A stretch of DNA of 64,000 bases from Onthophagus taurus (taxonomy: Eukaryota > Arthropoda > Insecta > Coleoptera > Scarabaeidae): contig NC_091967.1 in NCBI RefSeq assembly GCF_036711975.1, positions 1,364,001-1,428,000 of the forward strand, read 5' to 3'. Numbering within the stretch: position 1 is the stretch's first letter; each line of letters starts with the position of its first letter. The position numbers were made by a program, and so were the translations under genes. The notes under the pieces were generated by a model, which saw nothing but the letters and a program-made list of their open reading frames with translations, was not told the DNA's origin and did no database searches. Positions 1 to 12,800 of this stretch are shown here, in pieces.

Positions 1-667
1 ATAGTTTAGTATAGTTTTTTTTCCTTCATGACAACTTTTTACCGCTCGTATATTTTTTTGTATATTGTAATTTGAGAAATCCCTCTTCCATATTTGTGAT
101 AAAAATTACGTATACACATTGATTATTAATGTTAGTGATCGGCCTATTTAGCTGAAACATACTCAGAAAGAATTAATATGAGGAAGCCTTTTTTTATATC
201 ATGTAATACGAATCGTTCTGAAAAAAAAAATCACGTAATGGATGGACTTAAAAATGAAAAACTTTGTAAAAACTGATTGTTCCCATTATGTCACATCCTT
301 TTTTTTCTAATTTAGTGTTTGTTAACTATTTAATTTATTACCGCGATATATTATCGTGCGTTACGAGAGACACTTGTTGATAAATCCATATCGTCGTCTG
401 TCTTTTAGTTTAACGCTGTGTATATGTTTACTATATATGTATTATTTTGCAATAAATAATTTATTTTATCTCCTTCGTATATTTGTTTATCTTTAACCAT
501 TCAATTTGAACCTCATTCATTAAATTGTTTTTTTTTTGTCTTTAGAAATCTTTGACCGATTTACTTCAATCACTAAGCTATTTATTATATTATTATGTGT
601 GGTGATAACCCAGTCTTAGATTTATAAAAGTTTATCATTGTTTTATGCAAATAATTGAAATATTTAT
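1..667. other. AT-rich noncoding DNA, no gene seen
   Basis: No credible exon, RNA gene or element terminus was recognised. The stretch is AT-rich with homopolymer runs and no reading frame of useful length on either strand. It may be intergenic or intronic DNA of a gene lying to the left. Confidence 0.5.
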
Positions 668-910
668 ATACAGGGTGATTCTCAATCTATATGTATAAAC
701 TTGGGGATTTATTCCTCATAACTAATAGGAATCTACAATCTTCCACTAGTGCTGGCGGATTATCTCTGCAGTTCGATTTTGCAATATTGACTCAATATTA
801 ACTTCCGTGGCGTACACTTTGCTTTTTAAGTGACCTGAAACATAAAAATCAAGAGGATTAAGGTCCCGCGATCACGGTGGTCAGCCCATTGCAGTTCCAT
901 CTTCCAGGAA
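668..910 (-). mobile_element. Mariner-like transposase 3' remnant with terminus
   Basis: Read on the minus strand from about 905 to 745, the sequence encodes SRDLNPLDFYVSGHLKSKVY followed by a short helical tail ending in TAEIIRQH. This matches the conserved C-terminal block (proline-aspartate-leucine, then DF and LK) of mariner-like transposases common in insects. A terminus of the CAGGGTG type lies at about 671, the expected distance beyond the stop. Only the last catalytic block and one end survive; the other end is lost before the copia element. Seen: the peptide and terminus. Inferred: the superfamily. Confidence 0.6.
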
Positions 911-1131
911 ACATTATCTAGATGTCGCCGATTATATCAGATATCCAGGAAATTAAAAAACTCCAAAACAAAGTGTTCCAAGCAAGGCATAAAAGATGCT
1001 TCCTGAAATTACAAGATTGCAAATCATGACTAATGGAATAATGAAATGGACAGGATGCTTTTGGGATGCTAAAATCATAAAATCCAACAAAAATTCGTTA
1101 TTGCAATGGAGTCTTCTGAGTTTGGTACTTT

Positions 1132-1342
1132 TGTTGAATATTTGTTAGGTATTATTACAATACGTTATCCTATAGATGTCGCTACTTGTTCGTCCGAAAG
1201 CTACAGATTTAAATATTTCTTTATGTTGGTAGCACGAAGGGAACGCTTCACTCTTGTTCTTTGTTCGGTTAATAATAGTTTTTTCAATATATTTTCTATC
1301 AACGGCTCGTTGTTTTAATAAAAACATTACCGCAACTCAACA
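1132..1342 (+). repeat. 5' LTR of Ty1/copia element
   Basis: The 211 bp segment begins TGTTGAATA and ends ACTCAACA, so it has the TGTTG...CAACA inverted ends of copia LTRs. It is followed directly by a copia-type primer-binding site and then by gag, so both borders are set by function. No 3' LTR is present because the element is cut off by a LINE at about 3783; the target duplication therefore cannot be tested. Confidence 0.75.
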
Positions 1343-1356
1343 GGTTATGGGCCCAG
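1343..1356 (+). other. Copia primer-binding site
   Basis: GGTTATGGGCCCAG directly abuts the LTR end. It is the same type of site that follows the 5' LTR of Drosophila copia, where reverse transcription is primed by a fragment of initiator methionine tRNA. Its preservation suggests that this copy descends from a functional element. Confidence 0.7.
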
Positions 1357-1446
1357 AGTGCGCGAAACCGAAATAAATAAGGTAACACGAAATAACGTAG
1401 AAATTAAAAAAAAACGAGTGTTTAAGTAAAAAAAAAAAAAATAACA

Positions 1447-3783
1447 ATGGCGTACAAAACGGATCTCTTGTCGTGTGTCGATGAACTTCTTGGAGCTGAG
1501 AACTGGGAAGTTTGGGAGGAATCCATGTGCATGTTGTTTCGTGCGACTCGTTTATTTGACGTCGTGGATGGTGCACGTAAAGTACCAGAGAGGGTAGAAA
1601 AATTAACCACTGAACAATTGGAAGCTATCGATGAATACGAAGCCGATTGTGCAAGAGCCCAGCTATATATAACAAGAGCACAGAAAAAGAAAGCAGAGCT
1701 TGATGAATGCATTTTACTGGGGCGAGTTTTATATATTTTGCCTGTTGAATATATACCTGTAAAAACGGTTTGGAAAACTGAATCAGACGATTCCAGATCG
1801 CTTGATATGTTGACAGAGCGTATTCGTAACCATGAAGAAAGAATAAAAGTTGGTACGGATAATAACATGGTGGCTCTGCATGCAACACAACAGAACAATA
1901 ACAGAGGATCAACGAAAAGTGGAAATGGGGATACAAAGAAAAAGAAAAGCAGCAATTTCCTTTTTAAATGTTATAAACGTCACAAAAGGGGACATAAAGC
2001 TGCACAGTGCCCAGAGAAATCGAATGATGATGATTCGAAAAACACGGATCGTGGAAGGTTGATGGCTTTGCCCAGCTATATTAATTCCATCGGTGTGGAT
2101 GCATGGATTGCTGATTCTGGATGTTCCCAGCACATGACGTCAAACAAGAAAAACTTTAAGACGTATGTACCACTGAGGGTTCCAATTTCTATAACTGGAA
2201 TTGGTTCTCAGGATCTACTAGCTCTAGGAATAGGAAAAGTGAGCATACAAGCGAGAGTTAAGAATGAATGGCTCAGTCGTGAATTCAAAAATGTCTTGTA
2301 GTGCCAGAATTTCGTGGAAATTTATTTTCTACCGCGCAAGCCAGAAAGAGTGGATGCGCAACCCATTTCCATGCGAATGGTTCGTAACCGGAAAGGCAAT
2401 ATCTAACGGTTTGACGATTTTGGACATTTCGGTAGTAAAGCCGGTGAATCCCGTGGTACGAAGTGTTGCACGAAAGACTCGCACATCAAAATAAAAGACA
2501 TGTTGCAAAGTTTTTACAAAGAAATGGTATCAGTGTTGAAATTAAAGATGAATTTTGTGTCGGTTGCGTGCAAGGAAAAATGCATCGGAAGCATTTTGGA
2601 TCGAGAACGGTGCGTGCGAAGGAAGCTGGTGAACAGATTAACGCGGATCTGATTGGACCTATGTCGGGTGAGTCCATCGGTGGGTCAAGGTATACCTTAA
2701 TTTTAAAAGACGTGCATCGAAACTTTCTTCAACGAAGCGGATACTGCAGGTGTTCGAATTAAAATATTATCGTGTGACTCTATCAAAACGCGGTATTAAG
2801 TTGCGAGTTGCAATGACAGAAACGCCTCAACAAAACGGCGCGGCGGAAAGAGAAAATCGTACTGTAATTGAAACAGCTCGTGCCATGCTTACACAAAAGG
2901 GGTTACCCATAAAACTTTGGGCTGAAGCGTGTAATACGGCGGTTTTTATATTCAATCGAACGGCACCTACACCAGTAAATGAAAAATCACCAATTGAACT
3001 GTGGTATGGGAGGGTCAGTCATTTTGACATCAACAAACTGAGAGTGTTCGAGTATTTGGACCGGTATTTGGTATTTGCTACCGGAACGTAATCGAAAACA
3101 AGTTTGGAAGCAAGAGCGAATGCGGACTTTTGGTTGGTTATGAGGAATCAGATGGATACAGAGTGTACGTTGAAGGACGCAGAGATCTGGTGCGATCCTG
3201 TAACGTTACATTTGAGAATGAATTGACCTTCCAACTGGACAGCCTGGGGAGTAATTTCAAGAATGACGCTGAAACTCGGGGATCTGAAGGCAGCAACAAG
3301 GAAGAAACGGAAGAAATTCTTGAAGAAAATTACCCAGATAAGTCAGAAAATTGTAATAAAGACATAGAAGAAACAAATCCCACACGTCCAAAACGACAAC
3401 AAAAACTACCAAGTCGATACAATGACTACGAGGTAACAATTCCAGGAAAGGAAAAATCCTTACAGGATTACGCTTACTTTGCCTATCTTGGGGGATGTGC
3501 TCCAGGAACGTATGAAGAAGCGATAGATTCTGAAGATAAAGTCATGTGGAAGAAAGCGATGGATGAGGAAATGAAGTCTCATGAAGAGAATGGTACATGG
3601 CGGATGGAAGAATTACCAGAAGGAAGAAAAGTTCTACGAAATCGCTGGGTATATCGAATGAAACTAAAACAAAATGGATCAATAGAGAGAGCGAAAGCTA
3701 GACTTGTAGTAAAAGGGTGCGCGCAGATAGAATGAATAGATTACGACGAGCTATTTTCTCTAGTCGCTCGTTATGATACTCTA
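1447..3783 (+). pseudogene. Ty1/copia gag-pol polyprotein, broken and truncated
   Basis: Gag starts at 1447 (MAYKTDLLSCVDELLGAENW). Near 1968 there is a zinc knuckle in which the second cysteine is replaced (CYKRHKRGHKAAQC). The aspartic protease motif WIADSGCSQH is at about 2104. After a frameshift near 2300 the pre-integrase zinc region (HERLAHQN then CVGC) is at 2463-2590. Part of the integrase core is deleted near 2710, and its C-terminal part (TPQQNGAAERENRT) resumes at 2820. The start of the reverse transcriptase, with ARLVVKGCAQ, is at 3690; a stop at 3733 is followed by the next motif block before a LINE truncates it at about 3783. The order gag-protease-integrase-RT is diagnostic of copia. 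Frameshifts, deletion and truncation make it inactive. Confidence 0.9.
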
Positions 3784-6290
3784 TGTATGTATGTATGTAG
3801 GAAAGCGGAGGGTATGCTACGCACACAGCACCTAGGCCCCAACGGGCCCCTTGTACATCCTCCTACACTGTCTCCGGCTACATCAACCAGCCTAAGCAAT
3901 TTCCGAAGGCTAGGATACAGCTCAGAGGTGTGTTCCTGATGCCATCTGTGGTCGGCCATTCCTCTCCGAAGTTTCTCATTCTGAGGTCTTGCAGAGTGGG
4001 GCATTCACACAAGATGTGTCGGACCGTCTCCTCGCTCTCTTTACAGAGGCGACAGAGAGGACTAACAGCAAGCTTAAGGTTATAAAGATGCTTGTTTACC
4101 TTACAGTGACCCGTGACGAGTCCCGTTACAGTTCGTAAAGCCTTACGAAAGACAAGGCTGCCTCTGCTGAAGGATAATGTAATACTTCCTTAGACAGATG
4201 GCAACCCTTAACCCTATCCCACCAGTTCATGAACTTTTTGTGGGTAAAATCTTTAATTATCTCAATCTGAGTTGATAAGGACGGAGCGATTATCGGTTCA
4301 GGCGAACATGGCGCTCGCTTGGCAGCCCTTTTGGCAATCCTATCAGCGTGCTTGTTACCTGAACAAGTCGAGTGTCCTTTTATCCATTGAAGTATGACAC
4401 AGTTATGCACTGCAGCCTTCTCCAATGTCAGATGACAACCCATAACAAGTCCTGAGGTAATTGTTATTCTACTCAGGGCTAAAATAGCTTGTCTACTGTC
4501 AGTATAAATTGTAAAAGTCTTACCTACCAAGTTAGATCTGGCAATAACGTCAGCGGCAAGTTGTGTGGCGATTAACTCCGCCTGTATGACGGTGGTACTT
4601 ATACTTAAAGGTTCAGATACGTGGAGTCGGAGATCGTACGAGAAGACTCCGGCTCCAGCTCCTTCCCGTCTCTTTGAACCATCAGTGTAGATTTTAAGGC
4701 TGTTTTTTACCTCTACTTCTGTGGAGCTTGGGTGGGTGAGATATTTCTTCGTAAAAATGTGTTGTAGGGGTGTAAAGTCCGTTACACACTCCAGAATTGG
4801 TGAGTAATCCACCATTTCATTCCAGAGATTGGCATTTTTACTATTTCTCTCACCCATTAGAATTCCTGCTGCTCGCAGTCGAGTCATGGTCACCAATGCC
4901 ACCTCTTGGATGAACAAATGAAGTGGCGTTAGGTTTAACATGTTTTCCATGGCTGCAGTGGGGGTAGTCCGCAGCGCACCTGTAACGTACAAACACGCAA
5001 GTCTCTGTACTTTATTAAGTGCAGTAGTGGATGTAGACTGTAGGGTCTTTGACCACCATACTACTGCACCATAAGTAAGCATAGGTCGGATTACAGCCGT
5101 GTAAATCCAGAGGGCATTTCTGGGTGACAAACCCCATGTCTTACCTATAGCCCTCCGACATTGACCGAATGCAACGTACGCTTTTTTTACTCTATTATCT
5201 AGGTGGGCTCTCCATGTCATTTTATTGTCAAGTGTGATGCCCAGATATTTAACTTCTTTTGACAATACCAATGAAGTATCAGCAAGGGATGGCATTCTGG
5301 GATTGCCAACCTTCCTCATCCGTGTGAAAAGAATCAACTCTGTCTTCTTAGGATTCACAGAGAGTCTTTGTTCGTCACAACCAAGTCTCTATCAGTTTGA
5401 GAGCTACTTGCATCCTGTCAAACAGCACGTTTATATACTTGCCTTTGACGAGAATGGTTAAATCATCTGCGTAACCAACTGTGATAAAGTTGGCTTCGGC
5501 GAGGCGGTTCAAGAGGCTAAGAGGTGAGGTTCCACAAAAGTGGGGATAGTACACCCCCTTGTGGACAGCCTCGAGTAACTCCTCCTTGAAGACTGACATC
5601 GCCAGCCCTAAGCTTAACTATCCTATGTTTAAGAGTGTTCTCAATCCAACCACAAAGAGTCGGTGGAACATTATGCTCTAACAAGGCATCGTTAATACCA
5701 GAGAAAGTTGTTTTATCAAAAGCTCCCTCTATATCTACGAAAACCCCCAGGGCGGACTCCTTTAGGTCCAGCGCCCCACCAACAAAGCTGGTCACTGAGT
5801 GAAGAGCCGTTAGTGTGGACTTGCCCTGAGTGTAAGCGTGTTGATTAGGATTTACTGGTTTAGTTGGAAGACAGAAATCTCTAATATAGCGATCACACAG
5901 TCTCTCGAGAGTTTTCAGAAGAAAGGAGGAGAGACTGATTGGTCTAAACGATTTCGGTGTGAAATATCAAGCTTACCCGGTTTTGGTATGAAGTTCACTG
6001 TGACCTCACGCCACCGACTGGGTATATAGCGCAGCGCCAGGCATGCCTGGATGATTTTCACCAGGTGAGGTACTAAATCCTCCAGACCCCATTGTAAAAG
6101 GGCTGGTATAATACCATCTGGTCCTGGTGTCTTGAACGGCGAGAAACTGTTGATGGCCCACCGTATTTTATCCTCCCTGCAGATCTTTGATACTCTATAT
6201 ACCAGTACACATTCTAAATAGTCTTTCTGCTCATTCCTCGGGGTTAAAACCGGCAAGGGCAGTTACTGAGCTACTTAATGCACCCAGTAC
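3783..6290 (-). mobile_element. Non-LTR retrotransposon with RNase H domain, 5' truncated
   Basis: On the minus strand from 6256 down, the reverse transcriptase blocks appear in order: KTPGPDGI and IPKPGK; GVFVDIEGAFDK (motif A); GCPQGGVLSPLLW (motif B, ~5540); VGYADDL (motif C, ~5480). These are followed by the thumb, an RNase H domain with IYTDGSKRREGAGAG (~4670), and a CCHC zinc motif (~4010). Three or more frameshifts break the frame. The 3' end runs into a (TATG)n tract at 3783-3799. RNase H plus this RT type suggests the I/R1 group. A second copy of the same family lies at 61494-63045. It truncated the copia element. The endonuclease and gag are missing. Confidence 0.85.
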
Positions 6291-6857
6291 ATACTTCGGG
6301 AGGAATAACTTGATACGAATTTCAGGTTTATATCTAAATAACAGGAATTAGTAACATGCAAAGTGCTTGAGGTAAGTTAGAATCAAATAAAGGGATGCGA
6401 AAATATATAGTATAAGTAAATTAAAAAAAAACTGAAATAAATATAAATAAAATCATAACTCAATTAACTTATCTTTTGATAAGTTATCAAATAAAAAATA
6501 CAATTTATAATAGACTTACATTAAATAAACAAAAATTATGTCACAAATTGAAGGAAAAAGAAGCATAATAGTTTTACCATTTCAAATCAATAAATGGACT
6601 TTGTTCATTTGCTCTATTTGCTTTTCGTTTTCACAAAATCTCAAAAAAAAGTAGCAGCATTGTTCTTTCTGATTGCGTCATTACCTCCTTACGTAAACAG
6701 ACGAGTTCACAAAAATCAACAAATCGTATTTGAGAGCCGATTTAGAAAGCATTTACTCTTGTTTGTTCTGGCAAATAGAAACGTTCAATAAATCCTAGAA
6801 CTTGTTTCAAACGTAGATTCATTCTTCAACGATTCCTTAGAAGAGACGTTTTAAAAA
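6291..6857 (+). other. Upstream region of first IR75-type gene
   Basis: AT-rich noncoding DNA between the LINE and the first receptor start codon. A short open frame at 6594-6791 has no recognisable domain. No TATA box or initiator could be assigned with confidence. The promoter of the first receptor must lie here or further upstream beyond the LINE. Confidence 0.4.
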
Positions 6858-9800
6858 ATGAAATGCTATCTATTCATACCAATTTGGGTTTGTATTCAAA
6901 CGACGTATGCCCAATTATATTTAGACGCTTTAAAGTCTATTATTGGGACTTTAAATGAACCACCTGCTATTACTGGAATGTTATGTAACAAAAACGGTTT
7001 GTATGAAGAATAATTTGTAACAAAAAATAATTCAAATTTTATAGATTTTATTGCGCTCTTTAAAACATTTGCTGAAACTGGGGTTAAAATTCGAATTGGA
7101 AATGAAAAAGTGTTTGAAAAAATTAATTTGTATCAATACGCCATCTATATTTTAGACGTTGAATGTAATTTGACATTAAACGTCTTGGAAAATGTAAATT
7201 TCTTTATGTGTATAATAAGTTGCCTAAATTTGAGTTTTTAGGCCGAACATTTTAGGTTATTCTCTCATCCAAATCGTTGGGTTATTATTTTAAAAGAGAG
7301 TAATAATAACGATAAATATTTAGCAGAATTATTTGCAACAAAATCTATTTTACCCGATAGTGAAATCATGGTTTTAATCAAAAACGATTCATCGCAACAC
7401 CTCAAAATAAATAAAATTTATAAACCATCTTTAAATTCTTCATTAATAACAGAATATTTTGGGGTTTGGACTAAAACTAATTATAAAATAATCCCAACAG
7501 ATTCAATTACAGCGATAAGAAGAAAAGATTTAATGGGAATTCAAATCAATACTTGTTTAGTGATAACCCATAATGATACTTTAAATCATCTCTTAGATAA
7601 AAGGTACTTTAACTCTAGAAAGCTAAATTATCGCAAAAATTACGAGTTCAATAAAGATATACAGCTTAAAGATGTCCAAAAGTGTCCAAAAACTTTCTAA
7701 TGGTCTCTATAATTATCAAATAGTGTTTAAATGGTTTCTAGACCGTGATAAAGATTACCAGAAGATTTTTAAGAATGTCCAGAAATGTTCAAAAAGTTTT
7801 TAATGATTTTTTGCTCGTCTCTCAAGAGGGCTAAACTTGAATGTTTCTAGTTCTAGGTCTAGTGTTAGTTCTAGGTTTACACTAGCACTATTACTAGAAC
7901 TAACACAAAACCTAGAACTAGAATCATTCGGGTCTCAAGATGGCTAAACCCGAATGATTCTAGTTCTAGGTCTTGTGTTACTTCTAGTAATGGTGCTAGT
8001 GTAAAACTAGAACTAACACTAGACCGAGAACTAGAAACATTCGGATTTAGCCGCACGTCTCTCAAGACGGCTAAACCCGAATGATTCTAGTTCTAGGTCT
8101 TGTATTAGTTCCAGTAATAGTGCTAGTGTAAACCTAGAACTAACACTAGACCTAGAACTAGAAACATTCGGGTTTAGCCATTCGCCTCTCAAGATGGCTA
8201 AACCCGAATGATTCTAGTTCTAGGTCTTGTGTTACTTCTAGTAATGGTGCTAGTGTAAAACTAGAACTAACACTAGACCGAGAACTAGAAACATTCGGAT
8301 TTAGCCATTCGCCTCTCAAGATGGCTAAACCCGAATGATTATAGTTCTAGGTCTTGTGTTACTTCTAGTAATGGTGCTAGTGTAAAACTAGAACTAACAC
8401 TAGACCGAGAACTAGAAACATCGGATTTAGCCGCACGTCTCTCAAGACGGCTAAACCCGAATGATTCTAGTTCTAGGTCTTGTATTAGTTCTAGTAATAG
8501 GGCTAGTGTAAACCTAGAACTAACACTAGACCTAGAACTAGAAACATTCGGGTTTAGCCATTCGCCTCTCAAGATGGCTAAACCCGAATGATTCTAGTTC
8601 TAGTGTTACTTCTAGTAATGGTGCTAGTGTAAAACTAGAACTAACACTAGACCGAGAACTAGAAACATTTGGATTTAGCCGCACATCTCTCAAGACGGCT
8701 AAACCCGAATGATTCTAGTTCTAGGTCTTGTATTAGTTCTAGTAATAGTGCTAGTGTAAACCTAGAACTAACACTAGACCTAGAACTAGAAACATTCGGG
8801 TTTAGCCATTCGCCTCTCAAGATGGCTAAACCCGAATGATTCTAGTTCTAGTGTTACTTCTAGTAATGGTGCTAGTGTAAAACTAGAACTAACACTAGAC
8901 CGAGAACTAGAAACATTTGGATTTAGCCGCACATCTCTCAAGACGGCTAAACCCGAATGATTCTAGTTCTAGGTCTTGTATTAGTTCTAGTAATAGTGCT
9001 AGTGTAAACCTAGAACTAACACTAGACCTAGAACTAGAAACATTCGGGTTTAGCCATTCGCCTCTCAAGATGGCGAAACCCGAATGATTCTAGTTCTAGG
9101 TTTTGTGTTAGTTCTAGTGATAGTGCTGGTGTAAACCTAGAACTAACACTAGACCGAAAACTAGAAACATTCGGATTTAGCCGCACGTCTCTCAAGACGG
9201 CTAAACCCGAATGATTCTAGTTCTAGGTCTTGTATTAGTTCTAGTAATAGTGCTAGTCTAAACCTAGAACTAACACTAGACCGAGAACTAGAAACATTCG
9301 GGTTTAGCCATTCGCCTCTCAAGATGGCTAAACCCGAATGATTCTAGTTCTAGGTCTTGTGTTACTTCTAGTAATGGTGCTAGTGTAAAACTAGAACTAA
9401 CACTAGACCGAGAACTAGAAACATTCGGATTTAGCCGCACGTCTCTCAAGACGGCTAAACCCGAATGATTCTAGTTCTAGGTCTTGTATTAGTTCTAGTA
9501 ATAGTGCTAGTGTAAACCTAGAACTAACACTAGACCTAGAACTAGAAACATTCGGGTTTAGCCATTCGCCTCTCAAGATGGCTAAACCCGAATGATTCTA
9601 GTTCTAGGTCTTGTGTTACTTCTAGTAATGGTTCTAGTGTAAAACTAGAACTAACACTAGACCGAGAACTAGAAACATTCGGATTTAGCCTCACGTCTCT
9701 CAAGACGGCTAAACCCGAATGTTTCTAGTTCTAGGTCTAGTGTTAGTTCTAGTTTTAGTTCAATAACAACATACAATCTAGCACTATTTAGTGCTTACAA

Positions 9801-12800
9801 ACGTTACTCAACCACTGTCACTAGAACTAACACTCTATTTAGAAATAAAATCTTTCGGCTTTAACCGTTCGCAAGATTAAACGGTGGCCTTTGTGCGTAT
9901 TGCATTTAATTCTCAACATTGTACTTGTGGAAACCGGTTTCAAGATGAAAATTTGCCATGCAAATACACCACAGCCTTATCGACCCATGGTTTCAACAGC
10001 AATTAACAGTACTCAACTTTGACTTGCAAATTCTGGCAATCTATTCGGATATCTTGAAAGTTTCGGTCCCAGACAGACCATCTTCAAAACCTACCATATA
10101 ATAACATAATTTCTTTTATATATATATTTAATTTGTTGCAGAGATAGACACATTGATTCTATAGCCAAAGTAAATTATGTCTTTATGCTTCATCTTTCCA
10201 ATTGGTTAAATGTAACGATGAATTATTCAATACAATCCACTTGGGGTTACAAAAATGATATTGGTGCGTGGAGTGGGATGCTTGGAGAATTAACTAGAAA
10301 AGAAGCCGAAATCGGAGGAACACCCCTATTCTTTACATCCGATCGGATAGAAATAATCGATTACATAGCGATGACAACACCAACTAAATCAAAATTCGTT
10401 TTTCGTCAACCGAAACTATCTTACATCACAAATGTGTTTACTTTACCTTTTCAAACCAGAGTATGGATCGCTTCTATATTTTTAGTTATTCTAATTATGC
10501 TAGAGTTGTATTTTATACTGATATGGGAATCGCATAAATTGAAATTAATCAAAGTTAGTTTAGCTTAAATTTAATTTATTTTAATTTATTAAATAATGTG
10601 GGTTTTAGATTGAATCAACTGATGATTTGGAACCTTCATTATCAAACGTCTCACTATTAGCAATTAGTGCAATTTGCCAACAAGGTTCGTCAGTTTTACC
10701 AAATACAACTCCTGGAAGAATAATAACTTTATTTTTATTTACATCGTTAATGTTTCTTTATACTTCGTATTCGGCGAATATCGTCGCATTGTTGCAATCA
10801 TCTTCAACTAGCATTCAAACTTTAGAAGATTTATTACATTCAAGATTACAAGTTGGTGTTGATGACACAGTTTTTAATCATTTTTATTTTCCGGTAATAA
10901 ATTAATTTCTCAATACCATTTTTGTCCTTTCAACACTTTTTAGAGTGTTCCACAGAACACTCAAATATCAGTGAATATACAGGGTGTCTCACGTAACTGG
11001 TCCGTTTTTCGTTTTGGAGTTATTTTGATTTTTTTTAAGGTTTTTTGGCAAATTTCACCATGCACTTTAAAACCCTATATCCCAGCCAACGTTCATTCAA
11101 AATAGCTCTAAATTAGCACGATTACCCGTCAGATGCTCTCAAATAGATTGTCATATATTGTATCAGAGTAGCTTATACAGGGTGGTCACTGGTGACCGGA
11201 AATGTGCGATTTCTTTTGGTCTCGATATATCCAGAACTAATAGATCAATTTTTGGAAATTTTTCCTCATGGTGGTCGTTAGGTTGGGTTGGGTTGGTTTA
11301 CCTAACTTTTAACTAATGGCAACAATAATACAAACATGGACCAAAAACTGTCAACATTCCATATTTTTCTAATAAAAAAACCTGCATTTCATGCATGTTT
11401 TAATAAATATCGCAATATGAGGCAAACTACAATAAATAGGTATGGGAATGTGTATAGGTAATTTGTAGAGAATTAAATTCTCTTCCTGATAGCCTAAAAA
11501 AATATGGGGCGTTCCATTTAAAATATTCGACTTTCTCGCCATTGAATATGGAGAAACAGTAATTCAATTTTTGACCATCCTGTATAAGATACTCCGATAC
11601 AACAAATGGCAATCTATTTGACAACATCTGAAGAGTAACTGTGCCAAAGTAGATCATTTTTGAATGAACTTTGGCTGAGATATGGAGTTTTAAAGAGCAT
11701 GTTGAAATTTACCAAAAAAAGTTTAAAACCAAAATAACTCGAAAACAAAAAACGCTAGGTACCAATAACTTTTATGAAAGGCAACCTATTTTTTTACGTA
11801 CAATTAAACTGTGTAATAAAAATTATAGCATTCCATTTAAAATAGCGAAGTTATGGTCTACTTCCGATAGACCGGAAGTGGCGGCCATCCTGAAAATATT
11901 TTAGATCGAAAGTTCCGAATGAACAACCCTTGTTACCAAAATTTCAAATCTCTACGAATAGTGGAAGATGAAAAAGTTCTAACGAACCAGTTACGTGAGA
12001 CACCTGTATACATATACAGGGTAATTTAAATTCCACCTCCACTATTGGGATCTCAAAAACCATAAAAGATACAGAAATGGTTAAATAAAGAAATTTTTCA
12101 ACTAAGTTTTTGGATCTAGCCGTTTTAGTTTTTAAAATTGGCCGAAAAACAAGGAAATATCTTTTTTGAACCCAACATTTTTGCATTTAACACGAAAACG
12201 GAGATTTTTATCAATAAAAAGTTTCTAAACTAAATTTACTATTAGAAACTGCAAAACTAAATGTATGGTTATGATAGAATAAAAAAGTTCTGAGCAAACA
12301 AACTTTAGGAACACCTGTATAGCATTGTTCCCGCGGACCGATCCAACTCATAAATTGCCTTGAAAATTGAAGACTTTTACTAATTTTTTTTTACATGAAT
12401 CGTCATCATTTTTACTATAGTATATGTGGTTAAACTTGTTCCCTGAGTTACCGAAACACCCTGTAGATATTGTCAAGCAATTTTGCACTTCAAATGGATT
12501 TATTTAGTCTAACTAAATAAACGTGCGTCTTTTAAGACTGCTAAACCTGAATGTTTCTAGTTCTAGGTGTAATGTTAGTTCTAGTGACAGTGGTAGGTAG
12601 CACTACTATCCGTGCAAAAAGTTAAGGCCCCTCACTTTAGAGATTGATATCTTCGTAACCGCTCGATGGAAAAAATTGCTGTAAAGTTTATTGTAATCAG
12701 TGAACATTTCTGCGTATCACATGTTGATTTGGAAATTTTCGGGTTCGCGGTTTTACTTTTATCGCGAGTTAAGTGAAAAAAGTACCCGATTTTTGAGAGT

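Noticed and set aside
6594-6791. Small gene upstream of receptor copy 1
   Set aside because: Low-complexity frame with no domain, splice support or start context.
7877-8572. Serine-rich minus-strand frames in the first satellite
   Set aside because: They are translations of the tandem unit with no start context or domain; the same applies at 45348-45644.
7815-9765. CRISPR-like regular repeats
   Set aside because: Units are contiguous, palindromic and lack unique spacers, and the genome is eukaryotic.
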